This document shows, one piece after another, positions 1 to 5,163 of a stretch of 5,477 bases of DNA. Below the pieces are notes generated by a model. It was not told the DNA's origin, searched no databases, and was given only the letters and a program-made list of their open reading frames with translations. Source of the DNA: QPJE01 sp051747745 (GTDB lineage Bacteria > Bacillota > Halanaerobiia > Halanaerobiales > Halanaerobiaceae); the NCBI GenBank assembly GCA_051747745.1, contig JBNJGL010000091.1:1-5477 (forward strand), in the 5' to 3' direction. The position numbers and the translations under genes are program-made. Numbering within the stretch: the stretch's first letter is position 1; each line of letters begins with the position of its first letter.

Positions 1-657
1 ACCATGTTTCACAGCTTTTTTTAATGCTGTATCTCCAGTAGAAGAACCTCCATGAAGTACTAATGGCACATCAATACTTTCTCTTATTTTTGATATTCTC
101 TCGAAATCTATTTTGGGAGTTCCCTGATAGTGGCCGTGGGCTGTTCCAACAGCAACTGCAAGACAATCTACTCCTGTTTCTTCAACAAATGTTTTTGCTT
201 CGTCTACTTTGGTAAAACTACTTCTATCTCCTCTGTCAGTTCCACTTCCCACATGACCCAATTCAGCTTCTACACTTACATCAGCAGCATGAGCAATTTC
301 ACAAATTTTTTTAGTATCTCTCACGTTTTCTTCAAAAGGTCTTTGAGATCTATCTATCATTACAGAACTAAAACCTGCTTTAATCGCAAGAACAATATTT
401 TTGAATTCTAATCCATGATCAAGATTTAAAGCAACAGGTATATCAGTATTTCTAGCATAATATTCTGCTAACACTGCAATTTCAGAATAGTTTACATCAT
501 AATCTCCTTCACCATAATCTAAAATGATAGGAGATTTTAATTTCTCTGCTGTTTTTACAGAAGCTTTTATAGTTTCTAAATTCCAAATGTTCGGTGCTGC
601 AGCAGCATAGTTCTCCTCTGCAGCAGTTTTTAAAATATCATCCATTCTGCACAACAA
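1..657 (-). CDS. Class II ketose-bisphosphate aldolase, 3' end missing (219 residues in window)
   Basis: This is a zinc-dependent class II aldolase of the fructose/tagatose-bisphosphate aldolase (FbaA/GatY/KbaY) family, a cytoplasmic TIM barrel that cleaves a ketose 1,6-bisphosphate into dihydroxyacetone phosphate and an aldehyde. I read it by hand on the minus strand. Visible family motifs are N-terminal PNIWNLET (22-29), LDHG (79-82, catalytic Asp80 and zinc ligand His81), VEAELG (129-134), GTAHG (171-175, zinc ligand His174), TPKIDFERI (180-188) and PLVLHGGSS (198-206, zinc ligand His202). The family usually has about 280-300 residues, so roughly the last quarter lies beyond the left edge. 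I chose the TTG at 657 because AGGGGTG (664-670) sits 6 nt upstream and homologues normally have a few residues before the equivalent of Met5; the ATG at 645 is 18 nt from that site. It is last of the operon genes in the window, 12 nt after the dehydrogenase stop. Substrate specificity cannot be told: tagatose-, fructose- or deoxygluconate-phosphate aldolases share these motifs. Confidence 0.9.
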   Translation of the reverse strand, partial: MLCRMDDILKTAAEENYAAAAPNIWNLETIKASVKTAEKLKSPIILDYGEGDYDVNYSEIAVLAEYYARNTDIPVALNLDHGLEFKNIVLAIKAGFSSVMIDRSQRPFEENVRDTKKICEIAHAADVSVEAELGHVGSGTDRGDRSSFTKVDEAKTFVEETGVDCLAVAVGTAHGHYQGTPKIDFERISKIRESIDVPLVLHGGSSTGDTALKKAVKHG

Positions 658-663
658 ATTAAT

Positions 664-670
664 CACCCCT
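664..670 (-). promoter_or_regulatory. Ribosome binding site deciding a TTG start for the aldolase
   Basis: The minus strand reads AGGGGTG here, 6 nt before TTG at 657 and 18 nt before the first in-frame ATG at 645. A second in-frame TTG follows at 654. The site touches the stop codon of the upstream dehydrogenase (670-672), which suggests translational coupling. Confidence 0.6.
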
Positions 671-1707
671 TAAAAATTTATTGTAACTCGATAAGCTTTT
701 CCAGAAGTTGCCCTTTTAAATGCTTCTTCTGCAGAATCCACACTGTACTTTTTATCCAGCAGCGGCTTAACATTGATTTTCTTAGAATTTATTAGCTCAG
801 ATGCTCTTTGAAAATCAGCTGGATCTCCACCATATGTTCCAACAAGTGCAGCTTCAGTATAATGAATATAATTGGGATCTACATCAATTTCCGGCTCTGG
901 ATAACCAGCAGCAAAAAATAATATGTTTCCTTTATGTCTAACAATTTCTAAAGACTGGTTGTTAACCTCTGTATTCCCAACAGCTATTATTACATGATCA
1001 GCACCTCTATTGTCTGTAATATTACCAACTGTCCTTTTTAAATTTTCTTTTGAAGAATTAATTGTATAATCACAGCCAAGTTCTTTAGCTTTTTCTAATC
1101 TGTCTTCTTTGATATCAATTACTATTGATACTGCCCCAGAAAGATTAGCCAACATCATATTAAGCATACCCATAGTACCGGCTCCAAAAATCACTACAGT
1201 GTCTCCAGGGTTTATATTAATTCTTCTTTGACCGTGAATAACAGTTCCAAGTGGTTCTTCAAATCCGATTTCTTCAAAAGAAAGTGATTTATCAAATTTA
1301 TAAATGGTTTTTAACGGCATTACTATGTAATCAGCTAATCCAAACATTCCATAGTATTTTTCATATCTTATATCATCTTCATATAATATGTGGCAGTTTG
1401 TATATATTCCCGACCTGCAGTACCAGCATTTCCCACAAAAATCATATCCACAGGCTGCATGATCACCAACCTCTAACTTACTGCCACTATTTGGACCGAT
1501 CTTCTCTATTACTCCGCCAAATTCATGTCCACCTATATAAGGATATTTTAATGACCTTTTTCCCAAATACTGCCCCTGTTCAGTTGTACAGATATTACAG
1601 CTTTTAACATTTATTAACGCTTCACCAGGCCCGGGTTCTGGAATATCTAATTTTCTTATCTCTAACTCTTCTGGTCCAGTAAAAACAACAGCTCTCATTT
1701 TTGACAT
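670..1707 (-). CDS. Zinc-dependent medium-chain alcohol/polyol dehydrogenase, NAD-type
   Basis: This 345-residue protein belongs to the zinc-containing medium-chain dehydrogenase family, the group with sorbitol, L-threonine and galactitol-1-phosphate dehydrogenases. The N-terminal GroES-like catalytic domain has catalytic zinc ligands in NICTTE (Cys40), GGHEFGG (His61, Glu62) and FEEPLG (150-154). The structural zinc lobe is complete, with Cys91, Cys94, Cys97 and Cys105. The Rossmann domain shows GAGTMG (175-180), and VIDIKEDRL puts an acidic residue (Asp198) at the end of the second strand, which normally indicates NAD(H) over NADP(H). Length is typical. The ATG at 1707 is preceded 8 nt upstream by AAAAGGAGG (1716-1724). 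The gene lies 44 nt after EIID and 12 nt before the aldolase. Between a PTS and a ketose-bisphosphate aldolase it most likely oxidises the imported sugar alcohol phosphate to a ketose phosphate, as GatD does. That role is inferred from context; the residues do not identify the substrate. Confidence 0.93.
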   Translation of the reverse strand: MSKMRAVVFTGPEELEIRKLDIPEPGPGEALINVKSCNICTTEQGQYLGKRSLKYPYIGGHEFGGVIEKIGPNSGSKLEVGDHAACGYDFCGKCWYCRSGIYTNCHILYEDDIRYEKYYGMFGLADYIVMPLKTIYKFDKSLSFEEIGFEEPLGTVIHGQRRININPGDTVVIFGAGTMGMLNMMLANLSGAVSIVIDIKEDRLEKAKELGCDYTINSSKENLKRTVGNITDNRGADHVIIAVGNTEVNNQSLEIVRHKGNILFFAAGYPEPEIDVDPNYIHYTEAALVGTYGGDPADFQRASELINSKKINVKPLLDKKYSVDSAEEAFKRATSGKAYRVTINF

Positions 1708-1715
1708 TTTAATTT

Positions 1716-1724
1716 CCTCCTTTT
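1716..1724 (-). promoter_or_regulatory. Strong ribosome binding site of the dehydrogenase
   Basis: The minus strand reads AAAAGGAGG, 8 nt before the ATG at 1707. It is a near-ideal Shine-Dalgarno site and supports Met1 rather than the second Met (residue 4, at 1698). Confidence 0.7.
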
Positions 1725-1751
1725 AAAATTCAAATTAGTATTATAAATCAA

Positions 1752-2582
1752 TTAAGGTATAACTAGAATATTCAAGAATGAAGAAATAATTCCAAATACA
1801 AATACAAAACCTATTACTGAAATAGGAGACCATTTCCTTTTTTTTAGAAGATAATATATTAATATAAATATCATCAGTGGAATTAAATTAGGTGCAATTG
1901 GATCCAATAAATCTGCCTGCAGATCTATTGATACTTCTCCAGATTTAAAAACAAAATCAGTCTGTGCATTAACTAATGTTGCAACTAACCCTCCAATTAC
2001 AGTTGCTGCTAATAAAGTGGCTCCTTTAGTAATTTTCTCTATTCCAGCACTTCCTGCTTTATCTAAAAGCTCCAATCCTTTTTCATATCCGAATTTAACT
2101 CCAAAATGAGAAATGAATAACCAGAATCCAACACGTATAATTTGATGTAATATTGGAGCAAATATATTTCCTTTAGCTCCCATTGCAGCTGTAATACCAC
2201 CAACTAATGGAACAAAAGTCCCCCAAAATAGAGCATCACCTATACCGGCTCCTGGTCCCATTAAACCAGCTTTAACACTATTGATGGTATCATCAGTTAT
2301 TGCTTCTCCATTGGCTTTTTGTTCTTCCAAAGAAGCAGTAGCACCAATAATAAAGAACACTGCAAAAACATTACTGTTAAAAAATTCTAAATGTCTTTTT
2401 AATCCCTTTATTAAATCTTCAGTATTACTGTAGAGATCCTTAAGAACAGGGATCATAGCATATGTGAAAGAAAAAGACTGCATACGTTCGAAGTTTATTG
2501 AATTCTCAAACAACAAAGCCCGTCTAGTAGTTTTAAGGAGTGCCTTTTGACTAATTTTTTTCTTTTTATTATTATCTGACAC
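1752..2582 (-). CDS. PTS mannose/sorbose-family EIID membrane subunit
   Basis: This 276-residue protein is the IID subunit of a mannose-family phosphotransferase permease, which pairs with IIC in the membrane to carry the sugar across. Family signatures are clear: FERMQSFSFTYAMIPVLK (31-48), a cytoplasmic-side RHLEFFN stretch (63-69), GATASLEEQKANGE (80-93) and GLMGPGAGIGDALFWGT (106-122). Hydrophobic segments lie at about 118-136, 143-160, 186-205, 232-246 and 253-275, with most of them in the C-terminal half as usual. Length is normal. The start is GTG at 2582, 6 nt after AAGGGGGT (2589-2596); no in-frame ATG occurs before Met34. The EIIC stop is 63 nt upstream, the largest gap within the operon, and the dehydrogenase follows 44 nt downstream. 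The family includes mannose, sorbose, N-acetylgalactosamine, fructose and amino-sugar-adduct transporters, so the substrate is open. Confidence 0.97.
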   Translation of the reverse strand: MSDNNKKKKISQKALLKTTRRALLFENSINFERMQSFSFTYAMIPVLKDLYSNTEDLIKGLKRHLEFFNSNVFAVFFIIGATASLEEQKANGEAITDDTINSVKAGLMGPGAGIGDALFWGTFVPLVGGITAAMGAKGNIFAPILHQIIRVGFWLFISHFGVKFGYEKGLELLDKAGSAGIEKITKGATLLAATVIGGLVATLVNAQTDFVFKSGEVSIDLQADLLDPIAPNLIPLMIFILIYYLLKKRKWSPISVIGFVFVFGIISSFLNILVIP

Positions 2583-2588
2583 CTTTAT

Positions 2589-2596
2589 ACCCCCTT
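2589..2596 (-). promoter_or_regulatory. Ribosome binding site deciding a GTG start for EIID
   Basis: The minus strand reads AAGGGGGT, 6 nt before GTG at 2582. It supports a GTG start, since there is no ATG nearby in frame. Confidence 0.6.
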
Positions 2597-2606
2597 AGTT
2601 ATTAAA

Positions 2607-2638
2607 AATTAATCATTTGAAAAGTGATAATATTAATT
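2607..2638 (-). other. Weak imperfect hairpin between EIIC and EIID genes
   Basis: Within the 63-nt gap, AATTA plus ATCA pair with TGAT plus TAATT around a small loop, with a 5-nt bulge. On the minus strand it is followed by a short T-run. It is AT-only apart from one G-C type pair, so it is probably a weak mRNA-stability or attenuation element at best, or chance in AT-rich DNA. Confidence 0.2.
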
Positions 2639-2645
2639 CTTCAAA

Positions 2646-3401
2646 TTATGTAGTTTCCACTTTATTATTGTCTTCTGCTGTTTTTAAAGATATATATAGG
2701 AATGCAATCGCAAAAGCTATAACTGCAATTGCAAGAATATCTAACTGCAAATAGCTTACAAGGACAAATCCTACTGCAAATAATACCAGCACTTTTCCAG
2801 AAGCGCCTATCGCTTGAAGCAGCATAGCAAATCCAACTGCCGGTAAAATTCCTCCTACAATTGAAAAACCATCAACTAACCATCCAGGCAGCATATTGAA
2901 CAGACTCTCAACTTTAGATGCTCCAAAATATAAAGCTAGAAATGTTGGAACAAATCCTTTTATAAACCATAAAATTCCACCACTTATATATGTTTTTTCT
3001 ATCTTTCCAATCTCAGCTTTTTTTGCATACCGATCAGCTAAATGTAGAAATACTAAATTACCCTGATATACTATACTCATCATTAAAAACTGTCCAAGAA
3101 GAGCAACTGGCAGTGCCAGAGCTACTGCAGCTTCAACACCAAATCCAGAAATTATTCCCAAGGATACACCTACAATACCTGCTAGATTATAGTCAGGGGC
3201 TAATGCAGCACCAACCGTAAATACTCCTAAAAACATTGCCTCTATAGTCGCACCTAATATTACACCTGTTTGAATATCTCCTAAAATCAATCCTACCACA
3301 AAACCAGAAACTACTGGTCGAGCAAAACCCAAATAATCCATAAAATAATTACCAGAAATTCCTGCCCAGGCAGAAACTAAAAACATTTGTAGTAATGTCA
3401 A
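2646..3401 (-). CDS. PTS mannose/sorbose-family EIIC membrane subunit
   Basis: This 251-residue very hydrophobic protein is the IIC (EII-Sor) channel subunit. The hallmark block RPVVSGFVVGLILGD (28-42) followed by QTGVILGATIEAMFLG (44-59) and GAALAPDYNLAGI (64-76) is intact, as is GGILPAVGFAMLLQAI (183-198) later on. Most of the chain is membrane-spanning, with a short hydrophilic tail after residue 240. The start is TTG at 3401: AAAGGAG on the minus strand (about 3410-3416) lies 7-8 nt upstream, and the only nearby ATG (codon 6) would be too far from it. The ribosome binding site lies inside the last codons of EIIB, and only 2 nt separate EIIB's stop from this start, so the two are almost certainly translationally coupled. 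It should form the membrane complex with EIID and accept phosphate indirectly via EIIB. Substrate unknown. Confidence 0.96.
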   Translation of the reverse strand: MTLLQMFLVSAWAGISGNYFMDYLGFARPVVSGFVVGLILGDIQTGVILGATIEAMFLGVFTVGAALAPDYNLAGIVGVSLGIISGFGVEAAVALALPVALLGQFLMMSIVYQGNLVFLHLADRYAKKAEIGKIEKTYISGGILWFIKGFVPTFLALYFGASKVESLFNMLPGWLVDGFSIVGGILPAVGFAMLLQAIGASGKVLVLFAVGFVLVSYLQLDILAIAVIAFAIAFLYISLKTAEDNNKVETT

Positions 3402-3403
3402 TT

Positions 3404-3892
3404 TTATTCTCCTTTCGGAATTTTTTTCTTTATAACTGGAATTAACTTTTTCTTGCGATCTGTGGGTACTATTTGAACAGTCAGCTCAACACCCTCCGCA
3501 TCAATATCCATAAAATCTTTAGCTTCTTTTGAAGTAATTGAAATAGTTTTCATTATTTGCTTTCTCCCATTTTTAAATTGCATGCCTCCAATTATTACTT
3601 CATTGATATCAATACCAAAATTTAAAAGGTTTAATATAGTTTCAGGATATTTCACCAGAACAAGTGTATTTTTTTTTGAATTAGAGATTTCTTTATATCC
3701 AGCTTCATTATTTAAAACCTTAACAGAAAGATTTGAAGGTGCAACTGCATCAATAACCTGACACTGTACGGGATCAGATGCCACTTGATTATCAATAATA
3801 ATTATTTTTTCAAGTTCATAATATTTTGTCCAGGCTGTAATTACCTGACCATGAATCAGTCTATCATCTATTCTGTAATAAATATTTTTCAT
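3404..3892 (-). CDS. PTS mannose/sorbose-family EIIB phosphocarrier subunit
   Basis: This 162-residue cytoplasmic protein is the IIB subunit, which takes phosphate from EIIA and passes it to the incoming sugar. The phosphorylation site is the classical RIDDRLIHGQV motif at 7-17, with the active His at residue 14. Further family motifs are VIIGGMQFKNGRKQI (99-113) and GVELTVQIVPTD (134-145). Length matches the family as a stand-alone domain, not fused to EIIA as in E. coli ManX. ATG at 3892 is preceded by GAGG about 10 nt upstream and by a purine-rich GGTGAAGA immediately before it. It sits 31 nt after EIIA and 2 nt before EIIC. All catalytic features look intact. Confidence 0.97.
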   Translation of the reverse strand: MKNIYYRIDDRLIHGQVITAWTKYYELEKIIIIDNQVASDPVQCQVIDAVAPSNLSVKVLNNEAGYKEISNSKKNTLVLVKYPETILNLLNFGIDINEVIIGGMQFKNGRKQIMKTISITSKEAKDFMDIDAEGVELTVQIVPTDRKKKLIPVIKKKIPKGE

Positions 3893-3923
3893 TCTTCACC
3901 ATCCTCAAATTATTAAATGAAGT

Positions 3924-4319
3924 TTAAACTGGTCTTAACACCTTTATTCCATCTTCACCTGCTTTTTGGGCGGTTTCAGTTAATTCTTCAAGTGTTTTTG
4001 AATTATCTCTTTGAATCAGTATTTCTAATAACATTCCCAGGTTTATACCTGTAACACCTCTGCAATTTGATATTGAAGAAATTGTATTCCATGAAATATT
4101 TGCAGGAGTTCCACCAAATAAATCAAGTAATATCAATACTCCATCATTATCATCAACTTTATTAATGGCATTTTCTAATTTTTTTGAAAATTCATCAGAA
4201 CCTGAACTTTCTTCTAAATTTACTGTGCTTATATTTTCACTATTTTTAACAAACAAATTTACAGTATTTAACATGCATTCACTTAATTTGCCATGTGATG
4301 CGATAACCAAACCTACCAT
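3924..4319 (-). CDS. PTS mannose/sorbose-family EIIA phosphocarrier subunit
   Basis: This 131-residue cytoplasmic protein is the IIA subunit, which receives phosphate from HPr and gives it to EIIB. The N-terminus VGLVIASHG (2-10) contains the phosphorylated His at residue 9. DLFGGTPAN (66-74) is the conserved loop around the active site, with Asp66. GVTGINLGMLLEIL (88-101) matches the family's GVNLPMLLE region, with Gly in place of the usual Pro. The start ATG at 4319 has a nearly perfect Shine-Dalgarno, GGAGGTGAT (4326-4334). It is the first gene of the minus-strand operon; the divergent regulator starts 310 nt away. Confidence 0.96.
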   Translation of the reverse strand: MVGLVIASHGKLSECMLNTVNLFVKNSENISTVNLEESSGSDEFSKKLENAINKVDDNDGVLILLDLFGGTPANISWNTISSISNCRGVTGINLGMLLEILIQRDNSKTLEELTETAQKAGEDGIKVLRPV

Positions 4320-4325
4320 ATATTA

Positions 4326-4334
4326 ATCACCTCC
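4326..4334 (-). promoter_or_regulatory. Ribosome binding site of EIIA (first operon gene)
   Basis: The minus strand reads GGAGGTGAT, a nine-base match to the anti-Shine-Dalgarno end of 16S rRNA, about 6 nt before ATG at 4319. This predicts strong translation of the first PTS subunit. Confidence 0.75.
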
Positions 4335-4424
4335 CATTTTTGAAGTTTCCCCGAATATATAAAGAGTTATAAGATTATATAAATTTACTGAAATAATATA
4401 CTATGTTATAATTAAACTAATTAA

Positions 4425-4452
4425 ATTATAAACAGTTGGCCGCTGTTATAAT
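4425..4452. promoter_or_regulatory. 17-bp dyad flanked by TATAAT on both strands (candidate operator/promoter)
   Basis: The core AACAG-TTGGCCG-CTGTT (4431-4447) has perfect 5-bp arms. On the minus strand a TATAAT lies at 4430-4425, and on the plus strand a TATAAT lies at 4447-4452, preceded by TG at 4444-4445 to give an extended -10 (TGTTATAAT). The dyad therefore occupies the 17-bp upstream of the minus -10, exactly the -35/-10 spacer position. The minus-strand -35 hexamer (CATTAT, 4453-4448) does not resemble TTGACA, which would fit a promoter needing an activator, or mean that this is not the operon promoter. The binding protein is unknown. Confidence 0.4.
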
Positions 4453-4464
4453 GTTTATATATCC

Positions 4465-4482
4465 GGGATTAGACTATGTCCC
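4465..4482. repeat. Short inverted repeat GGGA/TCCC
   Basis: GGGA (4465-4468) and TCCC (4479-4482) flank a 10-nt interval that itself contains GAC...GTC in an overlapping arrangement. It is one of few GC-rich spots in the intergenic region. The arms are only 4 bp, so this may be chance. Confidence 0.2.
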
Positions 4483-4515
4483 TCCTCTGCTTAGTTATTG
4501 GTTATAAACTTATAT

Positions 4516-4560
4516 GTTTCTTATAGACGCATTATTTATATTATAGTTTCTTTAAGACAC
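4516..4560 (+). repeat. Two direct repeats 30 bp apart, candidate regulator-binding sites
   Basis: GTTTCTTATAGACGC (4516-4530) and GTTTCTTTAAGACAC (4546-4560) match at 12 of 15 positions and are spaced exactly 30 bp start to start, close to three helical turns, so both would face the same side of DNA. The second copy ends directly before the TTGTCA -35-like element of the regulator. In addition, GTTATAAAC (4501-4509) is an imperfect inverted partner of the first copy. This is typical of operators for small HTH regulators, and the XRE protein next door is the natural candidate, by inference. Confidence 0.4.
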
Positions 4561-4561
4561 T

Positions 4562-4590
4562 TTGTCAAGGGGGGCTGGTCCATGAATTAT
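4562..4590 (+). promoter_or_regulatory. Possible sigma-A promoter of the XRE regulator
   Basis: TTGTCA (4562-4567, five of six to TTGACA) is followed after 17 nt by AATTAT (4585-4590, four of six to TATAAT). Transcription would begin near 4597, leaving a leader of about 33 nt with the ribosome binding site at 4617-4621. The -10 box is weak, and an extended -10 TATAAT at 4447-4452 is an alternative that would give a much longer leader. Confidence 0.35.
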
Positions 4591-4616
4591 AAATTTAATC
4601 TTATTATATTGAGAAT

Positions 4617-4621
4617 GGAGG
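4617..4621 (+). promoter_or_regulatory. Ribosome binding site deciding the ATG at 4630 of the XRE regulator
   Basis: GGAGG lies 8 nt before ATG 4630. Earlier in-frame starts exist (ATG 4582 and 4615, TTG 4498), but none has as good a site, and homologous XRE proteins begin just a few residues before the KELR motif, as here. Confidence 0.7.
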
Positions 4622-4629
4622 AATTTACT

Positions 4630-4980
4630 ATGAGTTTTGGTAATAAATTAAAAGAATTAAGAAAAGACACCGGCCTTACCCAGGCTGAATTGGCAGGCAA
4701 AATAGGTATTGATAGAGGAACACTGGCTAATTATGAAACAAATCGAAAAAAACCATCATATGATGTATTAGAAAAATTGGCAAATGTTTTAAACTGCAGT
4801 GTTGATTATATGATGGGGATTAATTCAAAAATGAAAAGTGATAAGATCGATGAAGATTCTAATTTAAATAATGAAACGAAAAACTTCATCAAAACAATAA
4901 ATGAATTTGATCAAAAAACTATCAATTTCTATAAAAAAATAATTGAGCTTTTTGAAGAAGAAATTAATAGAAGAAAATAA
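4630..4980 (+). CDS. XRE/Cro/cI-family HTH transcriptional regulator
   Basis: This 116-residue DNA-binding protein has an N-terminal HTH_3 domain over residues 5-62: KLKELRKDTGLTQAELAGKIG, then the recognition helix region IDRGTLANYETNRKKPSYDVL, ending in LNCSVDYMMG, all standard family landmarks. Residues 64-78 are a polar linker. Residues 79-116 are predicted helical and charged (TKNFIKTINEFDQKTINFYKKIIELFEEEINRRK), probably an oligomerisation helix; there is no peptidase or sugar-binding domain. The chain can be extended in frame to 4498, but the upstream residues look like translated promoter DNA. The gene is divergent from the PTS operon and separated from it by the 310-bp control region. 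It could repress or activate the operon, control itself, or be a phage-type regulator unrelated to sugar use; XRE proteins are not the usual regulators of mannose-family PTS genes, so a direct link is only positional. Confidence 0.93.
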   Translation: MSFGNKLKELRKDTGLTQAELAGKIGIDRGTLANYETNRKKPSYDVLEKLANVLNCSVDYMMGINSKMKSDKIDEDSNLNNETKNFIKTINEFDQKTINFYKKIIELFEEEINRRK

Positions 4981-4990
4981 GTTAAATAAT

Positions 4991-5070
4991 CAGAATGAAA
5001 ATTTAAATATGTCAGATCAAAATCCATTTTACTTTTTTGCATGGATATTTTCATAGATCATTCTGTTTTT
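4991..5070 (+). terminator. Imperfect nested inverted repeat with T-run after the regulator
   Basis: CAGAAT (4991-4996) pairs with ATTCTG (5060-5065). Inside it, GATC AAAAT CCAT (5015-5027) pairs with ATGG, ATTTT and GATC (5041-5059), interrupted by 2-nt and 4-nt bulges around a 13-nt loop. The right outer arm is followed immediately by TTTTT (5066-5070). It starts 11 nt after the regulator's stop and may be a weak intrinsic terminator or a structured 3' end. The large asymmetric bulge (about 18 nt on the left side) and AT-rich arms make it uncertain. Confidence 0.35.
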
Positions 5071-5104
5071 AAAATATATATCAACTAAATGTCCATATAC
5101 CTGG

Positions 5105-5133
5105 TTGAAAAATACCATTCTTGCTGATATCCT
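5105..5133 (+). promoter_or_regulatory. Sigma-A-like promoter of the YvrJ-family gene
   Basis: TTGAAA (5105-5110, five of six to TTGACA) is separated by exactly 17 nt from TATCCT (5128-5133, four of six to TATAAT), and TG at 5125-5126 gives an extended -10. Transcription would start near 5140, about 24 nt before the GTG start. This is the most convincing promoter in the window and suggests the small gene has its own transcript. Confidence 0.5.
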
Positions 5134-5151
5134 TAAATCAAACATAAGTTT

Positions 5152-5160
5152 AGGGGTGAT
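5152..5160 (+). promoter_or_regulatory. Ribosome binding site deciding a GTG start for the YvrJ-family gene
   Basis: AGGGGTGAT ends 3 nt before GTG 5164, with AGGGG about 7 nt away. No in-frame ATG occurs until codon 15, inside the membrane segment, so GTG is the likely start. Confidence 0.55.
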
Positions 5161-5163
5161 CAG

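Larger units (their letters stand above)
4320..4629. promoter_or_regulatory. Divergent intergenic control region between PTS operon and XRE regulator
   Basis: This 310-bp stretch holds no convincing gene. It must contain the promoter of the minus-strand PTS operon and that of the plus-strand regulator. It is very AT-rich, with two GC-richer islands: GTTGGCCGCTG near 4435-4445 and GGGGGGCTGG near 4569-4577. Individual elements are listed separately. No sigma-54 type (-24/-12 GG...GC) promoter, which many LevR-controlled mannose-family PTS operons use, and no clear catabolite-responsive element were seen on either strand. Confidence 0.6.

Noticed and set aside
130..411. Plus-strand open frame of 93 codons
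   Set aside because: It lies opposite the aldolase, is Ser/Phe/Cys rich, has no ribosome binding site, and the minus strand shows intact aldolase motifs across it.
1251..1607. Plus-strand open frame of 118 codons
   Set aside because: It lies antisense to the well-conserved dehydrogenase and has a low-complexity composition without any family motif.
2990..3220. Plus-strand open frame of 76 codons
   Set aside because: It is a Leu/Gln-rich shadow of the hydrophobic EIIC gene on the other strand.
4481..4490. GAGGAGGG on the minus strand as a ribosome binding site for a small leader peptide
   Set aside because: No start codon follows at a usable distance and the next in-line codons run into a TAA.
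4498..4629. N-terminal extension of the XRE regulator, including ATG at 4582 behind a G-run
   Set aside because: The extension covers the promoter and direct repeats, and the ATG at 4630 has the best-spaced GGAGG and fits the usual N-terminus of the family. The 4582 start remains a minor alternative.
4320..4629. Riboswitch, sigma-54 promoter or catabolite-responsive element in the intergenic region
   Set aside because: No GG-N10-GC box, no TGWNANCGNTNWCA-like site and no recognisable riboswitch core was found on either strand by eye.
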